A stretch of DNA of 7,983 nucleotides from an uncultured Streptococcus sp. (GTDB taxonomy: Bacteria; Bacillota; Bacilli; Lactobacillales; Streptococcaceae), in the NCBI GenBank assembly GCA_916048145.1, contig CAJZGT010000056.1:1-7983 (forward strand). The letters are read 5' to 3'. Below the pieces are notes generated by a model. It saw only the letters and a program-made list of their open reading frames with translations, did not search any database and had not been told where the DNA came from. Every line of letters starts with the position of its first letter. Position 1 is the first letter of the stretch. This document shows positions 1 through 7,983 of the stretch, one piece after another. Both the position numbers and the translations under genes were made by a program.

Positions 1-5
1 GACAT
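1..5 (-). CDS. Start of a downstream gene, cut by the window edge
   Basis: Only the first codon or so of this gene is inside the window, so its product cannot be named. An AAGGAG Shine-Dalgarno lies at 16-21 on the minus strand and a convincing promoter lies just upstream. Two ATG codons follow: one at 11-13, only 2 nt from the Shine-Dalgarno, and one at 3-5, 10 nt from it. They are in different frames. I prefer 3-5 because a 2-nt gap is too short for normal initiation, but 10 nt is slightly long, so the choice is unsure. Confidence 0.3.
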
Positions 6-15
6 TCTGTCATTT

Positions 16-72
16 CTCCTTAAAATTTTTTAAATACAGTCTATTATAACATAAATGGACGACTTTTTTCAA
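16..72 (-). promoter_or_regulatory. Sigma-A-type promoter and RBS for the gene at the left edge
   Basis: On the minus strand there is a TTGAAA -35 box (67-72), an 18-nt spacer, and a perfect TATAAT -10 box (43-48) preceded by TG one base upstream (extended -10, 43-51). An A/T-rich stretch then leads to AAGGAG at 16-21. Extended -10 promoters are common in streptococci. The promoter begins about 25 nt after the end of the broken hydrolase gene. I see no terminator between the two, so some read-through from the lia side is possible. Confidence 0.7.
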
Positions 73-97
73 CTAATGAATGCGCTTTTCAATCACG

Positions 98-1043
98 CTA
101 GAGGTACTTGCTCGCTTCTTTGATGCTAGGATCAGCTACTAAAAATTCTCATCAATACGATGTCTTCCACCTTCTACAGTCACCAGTTTAGCATTTGGAA
201 TTCTTTGGATAGCATCAACTGAATATTGATAGGGAGCAATTGTATCATTGGTTCCATGTACAATTAGAGTAGGAGCAATAATCCTCTTCTGTACATCTTC
301 AATATCAATATCTAGTGCATCTGTCAGATAAATTTTACCCAAGCTAGCATTATGATGTGTCAAACTATCAGGGAGTTGATCAAATGATGGACTTCCAAGA
401 TTTTGATACGTTTCCTTCACATCATCAAATAAAACATAAGCGGGGAAAATCAGGCCGAGCTTGTAGATTTGTTCAGGATTAGCAGCCGCATACAGGCTTG
501 CTACCACACCACCCTGACTGACACCTATTATGCTCAGATGATCCTTATCAATATAACTTTCTGATGTCAGTTTCTCTACTACGTTCGTTAAATCTGTTAG
601 CTCTGTTTTTACAGACATTTGAAGCATATCTTGACCACCACTTTTAGAATTACGACTTCCTCCATAATAGTCAAAACCATAGACCAAAAAGCCTTGCTTT
701 GCTAACAATTGGATATAATCCTTATACATATCAAATGTATTGTTAAAGCCATGTGAGATAACCACTACTGGTAATTTTTATTCTTATAGTCTCTAGGTGC
801 AGTGATTTGACCATACAAGTTTTTATCTTCATAAGTTACCGTATATTCCTCGGTAACAATATCTTCTGTCGGAACTAAATGACTCTCTTGTGTCTTAGGG
901 GATTGATTCGTTTCTTGACTAGAAGCAGATAAAGCACTTTCTTCAGCTTGAATACGAGGAGATGTATTCTCTCTACTTTTCCAAAATAAGATTCCTCCTC
1001 CTATCACAAGACCGATAGCTAAAATGCTCACAATATATCTCAT
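98..1043 (-). pseudogene. Membrane-anchored alpha/beta hydrolase, split by frameshift
   Basis: Two adjacent minus-strand frames make one protein. The first (765-1043, 92 residues) starts with ATG behind AAAGGAAAA. It has an N-terminal hydrophobic segment (residues ~4-21), then a Ser/Glu/Gln/Thr-rich linker that should lie outside the cell, then the first strand of the hydrolase fold. The second (139-765) carries the oxyanion-region HGF motif, the nucleophile elbow G-V-S-Q-G (Ser83 of that piece), the acid in HGTND (Asp174) and the catalytic His in GGRH (His202). It has no Shine-Dalgarno of its own. Adding one A to the five-A run (T run at 775-779) joins them as NKKLPVVVISHG. Adding one T to the run at 141-145 replaces the early stop by a short helix (PSIKEASKYL) ending at 98-100. 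Both repairs together give an open frame of 315 residues. The family includes esterases and peptidase-like enzymes acting on small acyl substrates; the substrate here is unknown. The gene begins 42 nt after liaR with no terminator between, so it may belong to the lia transcript. Real decay and sequencing error are both possible. Confidence 0.75.
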
Positions 1044-1085
1044 AGATTTTCCTTTTTGTCATTTTCTTAATTTAATGTGCTAGTA

Positions 1086-1718
1086 TTAAAAATCCTCATG
1101 CCCTACCAAGTGGTGCTGAAAGGCATAGACTGCAGCCTGGGTACGATCGCTGACTTCAAGCTTGGCTAGGATATTGGACACATGAGTCTTGACCGTCTTG
1201 AGAGAGATAAAAAGTTCATCTGCGATACGCTGATTTTCGTAGCCCTTGGCGATGAGTTGGAGTACGTCTCGCTCACGCGCAGTCAGGTCCTCATGTAGTT
1301 CTATGTGATTGCGGTGGTACTCGACCTTCTTGCTGACCTCTTGCTCAATGGCCAACTCGCCAGCAGCCACCTTACGGACAGCATGGAGAAGTTCGTCTGC
1401 ACTAGAAGTCTTGAGCATATAGCCCCGAGCACCTGCATTTAAGACAGGCATGATTCTTTCATTGTCCAAATAAGAGCTCACAATCAAAATCTTGGCTTCA
1501 GGCCATTCTTTGAGGATGGCCAAGGTCGCATCAATCCCATTCATCTCAGGCATGACGATATCCATGACAATAACATCCGGACGCAATTCCAATGCCAAGT
1601 CAATACCTTGAGACCCGTTTGTCGCCTCACCCACAACTTCTACATCGTCTTGAAGGTCAAAGTAACTTTTCAAGCCCAATCGGACCATTTCGTGGTCATC
1701 TACTAGTAAAATTTTCAT
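1086..1718 (-). CDS. liaR: LiaR, NarL/LuxR-family response regulator
   Basis: This is the cytoplasmic DNA-binding response regulator of the LiaFSR envelope-stress system (pneumococcal RR03). The 210 residues have the usual two-domain layout. The receiver domain (1-120) shows the acidic pocket D6/D7, phospho-acceptor Asp53 in VMDIVMP, Ser81 and Lys103. The LuxR-type helix-turn-helix (about 144-205) begins LTARERDVLQLIA and contains the recognition segment ISLKTVKTHVSNIL. I chose the ATG at 1716-1718 because it begins the canonical MKILLVDDHE and has AAAGGAA a few bases upstream. The longer frame to 1766 would overlap liaS and add residues foreign to the family. It starts 13 nt after liaS. In Firmicutes, phosphorylated LiaR/VraR activates its own operon and cell-wall stress genes. 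Confidence 0.95.
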   Translation of the reverse strand: MKILLVDDHEMVRLGLKSYFDLQDDVEVVGEATNGSQGIDLALELRPDVIVMDIVMPEMNGIDATLAILKEWPEAKILIVSSYLDNERIMPVLNAGARGYMLKTSSADELLHAVRKVAAGELAIEQEVSKKVEYHRNHIELHEDLTARERDVLQLIAKGYENQRIADELFISLKTVKTHVSNILAKLEVSDRTQAAVYAFQHHLVGHEDF

Positions 1719-1731
1719 ATCTATTCCTTTA

Positions 1732-2727
1732 TCATTCCTTATCGAGCAGGGGAATACGGATATCAACTGCCAGCCCTTGCTTGGGAGCTGTCAATAACTG
1801 AACCGTCCCTGCCATATCTTCAACCCGCTCCTTGATATTTCGCAGTCCATAACTCAAGTCGTCTAAGTTCCCTAACTGGAAACCAATTCCATTGTCCACC
1901 ACCTTCAGTTGTAATTCAAAATCTGTCTGATAGAGATAGACATCCAGACAAGATGCCTGGGCATGGCGGAGGGTATTGCTGATCAACTCTTGCAGGATAC
2001 GGAAGATATGCTCCTCGATTTTCTTAGGCAATTTCGTCACATTTTGCTTGAAACTAACCTTGAGATCACTCTTGTCCTCAAGCTCTTTTAAGAGGATTTG
2101 AATCCCCTCAACCAGACTCTTCTGCTCCAGCTCAACTGGTCGCAAATGCAAGAGCAAGACCCGCAAATCCTTCTGGGCTGTTTCTAAAATAGCTGTGACA
2201 CTCTGCAACTGGGTCTTCATCTTTTCTCTATCCAATTTCAAAGACTGCTGACTGATACCCGATAAAATCATGTGGGCCGCAAACAACTCCTGACTGACTG
2301 TATCGTGCAAATCCCGAGCAATCCGCTTCCGTTCTTTCTCGATGATTTCCTCTTCCTGAGCAAGACTGTGATTTTCAGCTTTTTGAAGAGCTTCTGTCAA
2401 GAGGTTAAGTTTGCCTGACAAGGACTTGAAGCTGGCATCCAAATCTGGATCTGCAAGCTGAACCACTTCTTGCCCTGCCAACAAACGCTTGAGATTAGCC
2501 TGCATTTTTCTTAGAGAAAGCTCTTCAACACCTCTCCAAAACAGAGCTAAGAGGCAAGTCATGGACATGCTGAATACTAACAACAAAAAGACAAATTTTT
2601 CTGTTTTTTCGACATCATGCAAGAAAATAGTCCAGTCAAAGTCAAGGATTTCCAGCAAGCTGTGGGAGAAAAATAAGACAAACAGAAAGGAGGTGAGAGC
2701 AATGATTACATAGGCTTGTTTTTTCAT
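1732..2727 (-). CDS. liaS: LiaS, intramembrane-sensing histidine kinase
   Basis: This is the sensor kinase that phosphorylates LiaR (pneumococcal HK03). It has 331 residues, a normal length. Two membrane helices (about 5-26 and 45-64) flank an outside loop of only ~18 residues, typical of kinases that sense within the membrane through a partner rather than binding a ligand outside. A coiled linker follows, then the HisKA_3 dimerisation domain with phospho-acceptor His141 in IARDLHDTVSQELF. The HATPase domain has the N box ELISNTLRHA (Asn251), DNGIGF (278-283) and YGLRNIKERV (293-302). Its ATG overlaps the liaF TGA as ATGA, implying translational coupling. The family responds to lipid II-binding antibiotics such as bacitracin, vancomycin and nisin. 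Confidence 0.95.
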   Translation of the reverse strand: MKKQAYVIIALTSFLFVLFFSHSLLEILDFDWTIFLHDVEKTEKFVFLLLVFSMSMTCLLALFWRGVEELSLRKMQANLKRLLAGQEVVQLADPDLDASFKSLSGKLNLLTEALQKAENHSLAQEEEIIEKERKRIARDLHDTVSQELFAAHMILSGISQQSLKLDREKMKTQLQSVTAILETAQKDLRVLLLHLRPVELEQKSLVEGIQILLKELEDKSDLKVSFKQNVTKLPKKIEEHIFRILQELISNTLRHAQASCLDVYLYQTDFELQLKVVDNGIGFQLGNLDDLSYGLRNIKERVEDMAGTVQLLTAPKQGLAVDIRIPLLDKE

Positions 2728-3422
2728 CCTCTGACCACCTCAACATCCCCAATCATAGTAGTCAAGAAAATCTTGACACTCTTGTTACTCTTGAGATAGC
2801 CTCTTGTTTCTTGATGATAGTGTTCATTGCGGAAGGCTCGCTTGGGCTGGTTGAAAAAAGTCAAATCACCATAGAGACAGTTAACGCTGAGGCTTACTTC
2901 CACATCTACAGGTACAATGATTTTGGTCGTACCTACCATCTTTCTGAGGATAATGACATTGTCATGATTGGTTAGAATGACCCTCTCCAGATGAATAGTG
3001 TCCTTACCCATGAGACGAAAGAGATTGATATCATCAAACTGGCAAGTCTGGTAGCTTGAAAAATGATGGAGATTTCCAAACCAACGATTTTTCTCCTTCT
3101 TAACCGTCACCACCTCTTCAAAAACCAAATTTGTCTGCTCTTTTTCCTGGTTCATCATCGGATAAAGAAGAAAGAGGCTATAAATAACTGCAACAAAAAT
3201 AGCTAATATCACAAAAGGATTGAGCATGACGATGAAAAAGAAGAGAATGGTTGCCACTACTAAGAGAAGATTATTGCCTTCTTTACCAGTGTAATAGCGA
3301 ATCAAAAGCAAAAAGAGGAATAGAATCAGCAGAAAACGCGAAAAATGCTCTGATACCATCAAAATCAGAGCTCCTGTCAAAAGACAGGCTTCGATAAATA
3401 AAAAGACTTTAAATTTTCTCAT
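2724..3422 (-). CDS. liaF: LiaF, membrane regulator of LiaS
   Basis: LiaF homologues hold LiaS in check in unstressed cells and are needed for its stress sensing. The 232 residues split into a very hydrophobic N-terminal half with about four membrane helices (~5-23, 27-43, 51-68, 70-90) and a soluble C-terminal domain (~95-232). That domain is predicted to be beta-rich and matches the LiaF/YvqF-like family: repeated beta segments such as NVIILRKMVG, TKIIVPVDVEVSLSV and the terminal MIGDVEVVRG. The ATG is preceded by GGGAGAGG at a usable distance. It is first in liaF-liaS-liaR and ends within the liaS start codon. Upstream lie the fni terminators and a promoter-like site. Confidence 0.92.
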   Translation of the reverse strand: MRKFKVFLFIEACLLTGALILMVSEHFSRFLLILFLFLLLIRYYTGKEGNNLLLVVATILFFFIVMLNPFVILAIFVAVIYSLFLLYPMMNQEKEQTNLVFEEVVTVKKEKNRWFGNLHHFSSYQTCQFDDINLFRLMGKDTIHLERVILTNHDNVIILRKMVGTTKIIVPVDVEVSLSVNCLYGDLTFFNQPKRAFRNEHYHQETRGYLKSNKSVKIFLTTMIGDVEVVRG

Positions 3423-3442
3423 AGGTTCATCCTCTCCCTTCT

Positions 3443-3478
3443 ATTTTATCACAATTCAAAAAAGCCACCTCAGTCTGA
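3443..3478 (-). promoter_or_regulatory. Candidate liaFSR promoter with possible LiaR operator
   Basis: On the minus strand an extended -10 box, TGATAAAAT, occupies 3443-3451. No good -35 box stands 16-18 nt upstream. Upstream of that position lies TCAG-A-CTGA (3470-3478), a perfect 4+4 palindrome around one base. An activator-type promoter often has this design, and LiaR homologues are known to activate their own operon. Assigning the palindrome to LiaR is inference. The same bases also form part of the second fni-side hairpin, which gives another reason for the symmetry. Confidence 0.45.
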
Positions 3479-3484
3479 AGATGG
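3458..3484 (-). terminator. Second hairpin and T tract after fni
   Basis: Read on the minus strand, CCATCTT can pair with GAGGTGG (7 pairs including G-U) around a 6-nt loop, followed by C and six Ts. It lies directly behind the first fni terminator and would act as a back-up. The stem is weaker than the first. Confidence 0.45.
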
Positions 3485-5486
<2,002 letters not shown>

Positions 5487-5500
<14 letters not shown>

Positions 5501-6440
5501 CTTGGCTCAAATCCTTTGTTTTTGACACAATCAAGCGATAACGTTGACCGAAGATTTCTGATAAATGCTCCAAGTCTTTCTCCTGACAGAGGACCTTGAC
5601 ATTGGGACCAGCATCCATAGTAAAGTAGCAGGCTTCCCCTTGCTCACGAAGCTGGCGGACAAAGTCCATGGCTTCATAGCTTGCATCCGTCAGATAAGAA
5701 AAGGCTGGTGATGCAGTTTTGGTCGTAGCGTGCATAGCCAGGGCATTTTTCTCCGTTAATTCTCCAACCTTGGCAAAGTCATTTTCCTTGAGATAAACCA
5801 GCATATCCTGATAGTCTTTCTCAGACTGACGCACCCAGTCATCAAAAGTCGTCGAAGTTTCCACACAGAGTTTCATACCGTCACGACTGGAGATTGGTTT
5901 TTTCTTGTCCTCCAGCACCAACATAATCATAGCTAGTTTCAAGTCTGTCTCTACAGGATAAATTTCTCCACTATCCTTATCCCAGGCACCTAGCGGTCCA
6001 TAAAAACTCCGAGAGGAAGATCCTGAGGCAAACTTAGCCTCCTGTGCCAACTGGCTCCGAGTCAAACCAAGCTTGAAATAAGCATTACAAGCCTTGACCA
6101 GGGCGGACAAACCACTAGAACTTGATGACAAGCCCGCTGCGGTAGGCATATTGTTTTGAGTATCGATACGGACAAAACCCTCACCTTCTGGACGGTAACG
6201 GTCAATAATCTTACTCATCTTAGTATGCTCCGCCTCATTTTGTAGCTGACCATTGATATAAAAGGCATCAGCCGTTACATTGGCTGGTAAAGGCGATAAA
6301 GTCGTCTCCGTATACATATTTTCCAAAGTTAGAGAAATACTGCTAGTAGCAGGCACCATCTCTTTTTCTTTTTTCTTTCCCCAATATTTGATAATAGCAA
6401 TATTTGCGTAGGAACGTACTGTTACAGGCTCTCTATCCAT
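5487..6440 (-). CDS. mvaD: Diphosphomevalonate decarboxylase
   Basis: It carries out the ATP-dependent decarboxylation of diphosphomevalonate to isopentenyl diphosphate in the cytoplasm. It is a GHMP-fold protein of 317 residues. Key features are YANIAIIKYWGK (11-22, with Lys18), the phosphate loop PTAAGLSSSSSG (99-110), FASGSSSRS (137-145, with the conserved Arg144) and TMDAGPN (274-280) carrying the catalytic Asp276. AAAGGAG lies about 10 nt before the ATG, inside the 3' end of mvaK1, and the genes overlap by 19 bp. All catalytic residues I looked for are present, so the gene appears functional. Confidence 0.96.
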
Positions 6441-7300
6441 GTCTGAACAGCTCCTTTCTCTTCTAATCTTTCTGCTAGATCTTGTGCTTGTATCAAATTG
6501 TCTGCCAAGGCTATGATACAGCCTCCAAGCCCACCACCGCTCATCTTGGCACCCAGAGCACCATGGCTAAGAGCCGTTTCAACTAGAGAATCTGCCTCAG
6601 GGCTACTGACACCAATTTCTTTTAAATCCAAGTGCGCTTGACTGAGGATTTGCCCCAGTCCTTCAGCGTCTTTTCGTGAAATCGCTTCTTCTGCCTGCTG
6701 GGTCAATTCTCCCAGGGCATGCAAAAACGGTAGGGCATCCTTGCCCTTACTTTGAACCACTTGGATGGCTTCACGAGTATGACCATAAACGCCCGTATCG
6801 GCAATCACCAAATAGGCAGATAAATCCATCTTAAGCTCTGTAAATCCTACATTCTTAATAAAGCGAATAGGCTGGTCACTGAGACAGGTCTTAGCATCCA
6901 AACCACTTGGATTCATATGGGCAATCATCTCAGCCCGATTGACCAAGATTTCTAGTACATCATGAGGCAGTTCAGCACCATAATAGTCAAATACCGCACG
7001 AATGGCCGCTATGCTGATAGCCGCTGACGAACCCATTCCCCGTTTTTCAGGGATAGCCGAGTCAATCTCACAGCGAATGCAAGCCTCTTTGATATCTAAA
7101 TACTCCAGCGAAGCATACACCGCCATGGACAAGGTATCCTCCTCATATAGACGCCAAGGACTCGCTGCAGGAATCACCTTACAAGTCACCTCCACCTCTA
7201 AAAGAGGCAGGGAAATGGCCGGATAACCGTAAACGACCGCATGCTCCCCTATTAAAATAATCTTACTATGTGCCTGACCGACACCAACTTTTTTTGTCAT
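6422..7300 (-). CDS. mvaK1: Mevalonate kinase
   Basis: It phosphorylates mevalonate with ATP to 5-phosphomevalonate, the first dedicated step encoded here. It is a GHMP kinase of 292 residues. Motif 1 is KIILIGEHAVVYG (13-25). Motif 2 is EKRGMGSSAA (85-94), the ATP phosphate loop. PSGLDAKT (131-138) carries the catalytic Asp135. Motif 3 is AKMSGGGLGG (251-260). The pneumococcal enzyme is known to be feedback-inhibited by diphosphomevalonate; whether this copy is cannot be read from the sequence. The ATG is preceded by AAAAGGAAAAT. It is first in the mvaK1-mvaD-mvaK2-fni operon. HMG-CoA synthase and reductase are not in the window. Confidence 0.96.
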   Translation of the reverse strand: MTKKVGVGQAHSKIILIGEHAVVYGYPAISLPLLEVEVTCKVIPAASPWRLYEEDTLSMAVYASLEYLDIKEACIRCEIDSAIPEKRGMGSSAAISIAAIRAVFDYYGAELPHDVLEILVNRAEMIAHMNPSGLDAKTCLSDQPIRFIKNVGFTELKMDLSAYLVIADTGVYGHTREAIQVVQSKGKDALPFLHALGELTQQAEEAISRKDAEGLGQILSQAHLDLKEIGVSSPEADSLVETALSHGALGAKMSGGGLGGCIIALADNLIQAQDLAERLEEKGAVQTWIESL

Positions 7301-7314
7301 ATTTTCCTTTTGCT

Positions 7315-7331
7315 AGACGAAAAAGCCGTCT
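7315..7331 (-). promoter_or_regulatory. Small hairpin just ahead of the mvaK1 RBS
   Basis: On the minus strand AGACG and CGTCT (5 bp) flank a 7-nt loop GCTTTTT, ending about 8 nt before the AAAAGGA of mvaK1. It could tune translation or be chance. It is too weak and lacks a following U tract for a terminator. Confidence 0.25.
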
Positions 7332-7332
7332 C

Positions 7333-7437
7333 ATACTCAATGAAAATCAAAAAGCAAACTAGGAAGCTAGCCGCAGGCTGTACTTGAGTACGGTAAGGCG
7401 ACGCTGACGTGGTTTGAATTTGATTTTCGAAGAGTAT
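7333..7437. mobile_element. RUP-type miniature inverted-repeat element
   Basis: This 105-bp element has imperfect 19-bp terminal inverted repeats: ATACTCAATGAAAATC at 7333 on the plus strand and its counterpart ATACTCTTCGAAAATC reading inward from 7437, 16 of 19 positions matching. The ends carry TA, the target duplicated by this family. The interior (AAACTAGGAAGCTAGCCGC, then GACGCTGACGTGGTTTGAA) is the familiar core of RUP, a non-coding element of pneumococci thought to be moved by the IS630-Spn1 transposase. It encodes no protein. Here it lies between the likely mvaK1 promoter and the mvaK1 RBS, so it should be transcribed as part of the leader. Confidence 0.85.
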
Positions 7438-7477
7438 TATTTTTTCCTACAAGTATTTATTCTCTCCTATCTATTTT

Positions 7478-7483
7478 ATTATA
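7478..7483 (-). promoter_or_regulatory. Probable -10 box of the mevalonate operon
   Basis: A perfect TATAAT lies on the minus strand just downstream of the choline-binding protein terminator. The only -35 candidate at 17-nt spacing is AACAAT, inside the terminator stem (7501-7506), which is poor. It is the best promoter-like site upstream of mvaK1 and would produce a leader of about 170 nt that includes the RUP element. Confidence 0.45.
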
Positions 7484-7490
7484 TTTTCAC

Positions 7491-7520
7491 AAAAAAAGCG
7501 ATTGTTTCCTTCACAATCGC
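7491..7520 (-). terminator. Rho-independent terminator of the choline-binding protein gene
   Basis: On the minus strand GCGATTGT pairs perfectly with ACAATCGC (8 bp, extendable by a G-U and an A-T pair) around a 7-nt loop, followed by seven Ts. It begins 8 nt after the TAA of the choline-binding protein gene and separates it from the mevalonate operon. Confidence 0.9.
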
Positions 7521-7528
7521 CTCTTTCA

Positions 7529-7983
7529 TTATTGAACCCATTCGCCATTATAATTGACAGAATAGCCATCTACGGTCGTATTCACTGCCAAAGCACCTGA
7601 GCTATAAGCATAGTACCATTTGCCATTGACCTGGAACCAGCCTGTCTTCATATCTCCATTACCTGCATTTAGATAGTACCAAGTTGAACCATCTTTATAC
7701 CAACCAGTTGCCATTGCTCCTGATGAACGGAGATAGTACCACTTGTTACCAAGGTTTTGCCAACCAGTTTTCATATCGCCATTTGACTCATCTAAATAAT
7801 ACCAAGTCGAACCTTCTTGATACCAACCAGTCGCCATTGCTCCTGATGAACGGAGGTAGTACCACTTATTGCCAAGTTGTTTCCAACCAGTTTGCATAAT
7901 GCCAGTTTCTGGGTCTAGGTAATACCACGGAGCAGGTTTGCTTCTATCAATGCCAAAAGTAACATGGAAATCTTGAGTCCAAC
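7529..7983 (-). CDS. Choline-binding surface protein, C-terminal part
   Basis: The gene enters from the right edge; 150 residues and the stop codon are visible, read from 7981. After a short segment (WTQDFHVTFGIDRSKPAP) come about six choline-binding repeats of ~20 residues, each with a W-Y-Y core and G-x-M/L-x-T-G-W. They end in the common tail DGYSVNYNGEWVQ. Such repeats hold proteins on the phosphocholine of teichoic acids in the wall of mitis-group streptococci. The repeats alternate between an LGNK-WYYLRSSGAMATGW type and a GST-WYYL-GDMKTGW type, an arrangement seen in the CbpC/CbpF/CbpG/CbpJ group. The functional N-terminal domain is outside the window, so I do not assign a specific Cbp name. 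No LPXTG signal is present. Confidence 0.92.
   Translation of the reverse strand, partial: WTQDFHVTFGIDRSKPAPWYYLDPETGIMQTGWKQLGNKWYYLRSSGAMATGWYQEGSTWYYLDESNGDMKTGWQNLGNKWYYLRSSGAMATGWYKDGSTWYYLNAGNGDMKTGWFQVNGKWYYAYSSGALAVNTTVDGYSVNYNGEWVQ
7640..7885 (-). repeat. Two tandem 123-bp repeat units in the choline-binding module
   Basis: The coding DNA repeats with a period of exactly 123 bp (41 codons): 7640-7762 and 7763-7885. By hand alignment roughly four bases in five match, with a 23-base identical core. Each unit encodes one pair of choline-binding repeats. Differences cluster in the segment encoding DESNGD versus NAGNGD. Confidence 0.8.

Noticed and set aside
139..765. Hydrolase core as an independent gene starting at GTG (763-765)
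   Set aside because: It has no Shine-Dalgarno and would start inside the first core strand of the fold; the upstream frame supplies the missing anchor and linker.
1719..1766. Longer start for LiaR giving 16 extra residues
   Set aside because: It would overlap liaS by 35 nt and precede the canonical MKILLVDDHE start, which has its own RBS.
1592..2713. Plus-strand short frames opposite liaR and liaS (1592-1801, 2489-2713)
   Set aside because: They are antisense to well-supported genes, with compositions typical of shadow frames.
7002..7226. Plus-strand frame opposite mvaK1
   Set aside because: It overlaps essential kinase motifs on the other strand and has no coding signature.
7269..7334. 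22-codon leader peptide starting with ATG at the RUP edge and running into mvaK1
   Set aside because: It has no Shine-Dalgarno in the present sequence and no regulatory codon run; probably chance.
7333..7437. Riboswitch or T-box in the mvaK1 leader
   Set aside because: The sequence is explained by a RUP element with terminal inverted repeats and TA ends.
7640..7885. CRISPR-like array
   Set aside because: The repeats are long, coding and contiguous with no spacers; they are choline-binding modules.
7684..7899. Plus-strand frame opposite the choline-binding repeats
   Set aside because: Its internal repetition is only the mirror of the 123-bp coding repeats.

Overview
The window comes from a mitis-group Streptococcus: S. 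pneumoniae or a close relative such as S. mitis. Four things point there. A choline-binding protein tail lies at the right edge. A RUP-type miniature element sits at 7333-7437. The mevalonate-pathway order is mvaK1-mvaD-mvaK2-fni. A liaF-liaS-liaR cell-envelope stress system (pneumococcal TCS03) follows it directly. From memory, the mevalonate proteins are close to but not identical with pneumococcal reference proteins, so a mitis-like or divergent strain is possible; this is recall, not an alignment.

Every gene is on the minus strand, so transcription runs from right to left. From the right: 7529-7983 is the C-terminal end of a surface choline-binding protein, closed by a strong terminator (7491-7520). 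A TATAAT box (7478-7483) probably starts the mevalonate operon. Its roughly 170-nt leader contains the RUP element and a small hairpin just upstream of the mvaK1 ribosome binding site. mvaK1, mvaD, mvaK2 and fni then follow with short overlaps (19, 14 and 17 bp). They convert mevalonate to isopentenyl diphosphate and dimethylallyl diphosphate. A terminator hairpin is built over the fni stop codon, and a second hairpin lies directly behind it.

From 3422 to 1086 lies liaFSR: a membrane inhibitor/sensor, an intramembrane-sensing histidine kinase and a NarL-type response regulator. An extended -10 box and a TCAG-A-CTGA palindrome upstream of liaF look like a self-activated promoter. Forty-two bases after liaR, with no visible terminator, comes a gene for a membrane-anchored, outward-facing alpha/beta hydrolase. 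It is broken by an apparent one-base loss in an A/T run (775-779) and probably a second near its 3' end (141-145). The last ~70 bases hold a good promoter and a Shine-Dalgarno for a gene that begins at the very left edge.

Biologically, the block joins isoprenoid precursor supply (for the undecaprenyl carrier used in wall synthesis) to a system that senses damage to the lipid II cycle. I do not see a new defence, mobile or biosynthetic system here. The points most worth checking are the split hydrolase, the RUP inside the leader of an essential operon, and the candidate LiaR operator overlapping the fni terminators.
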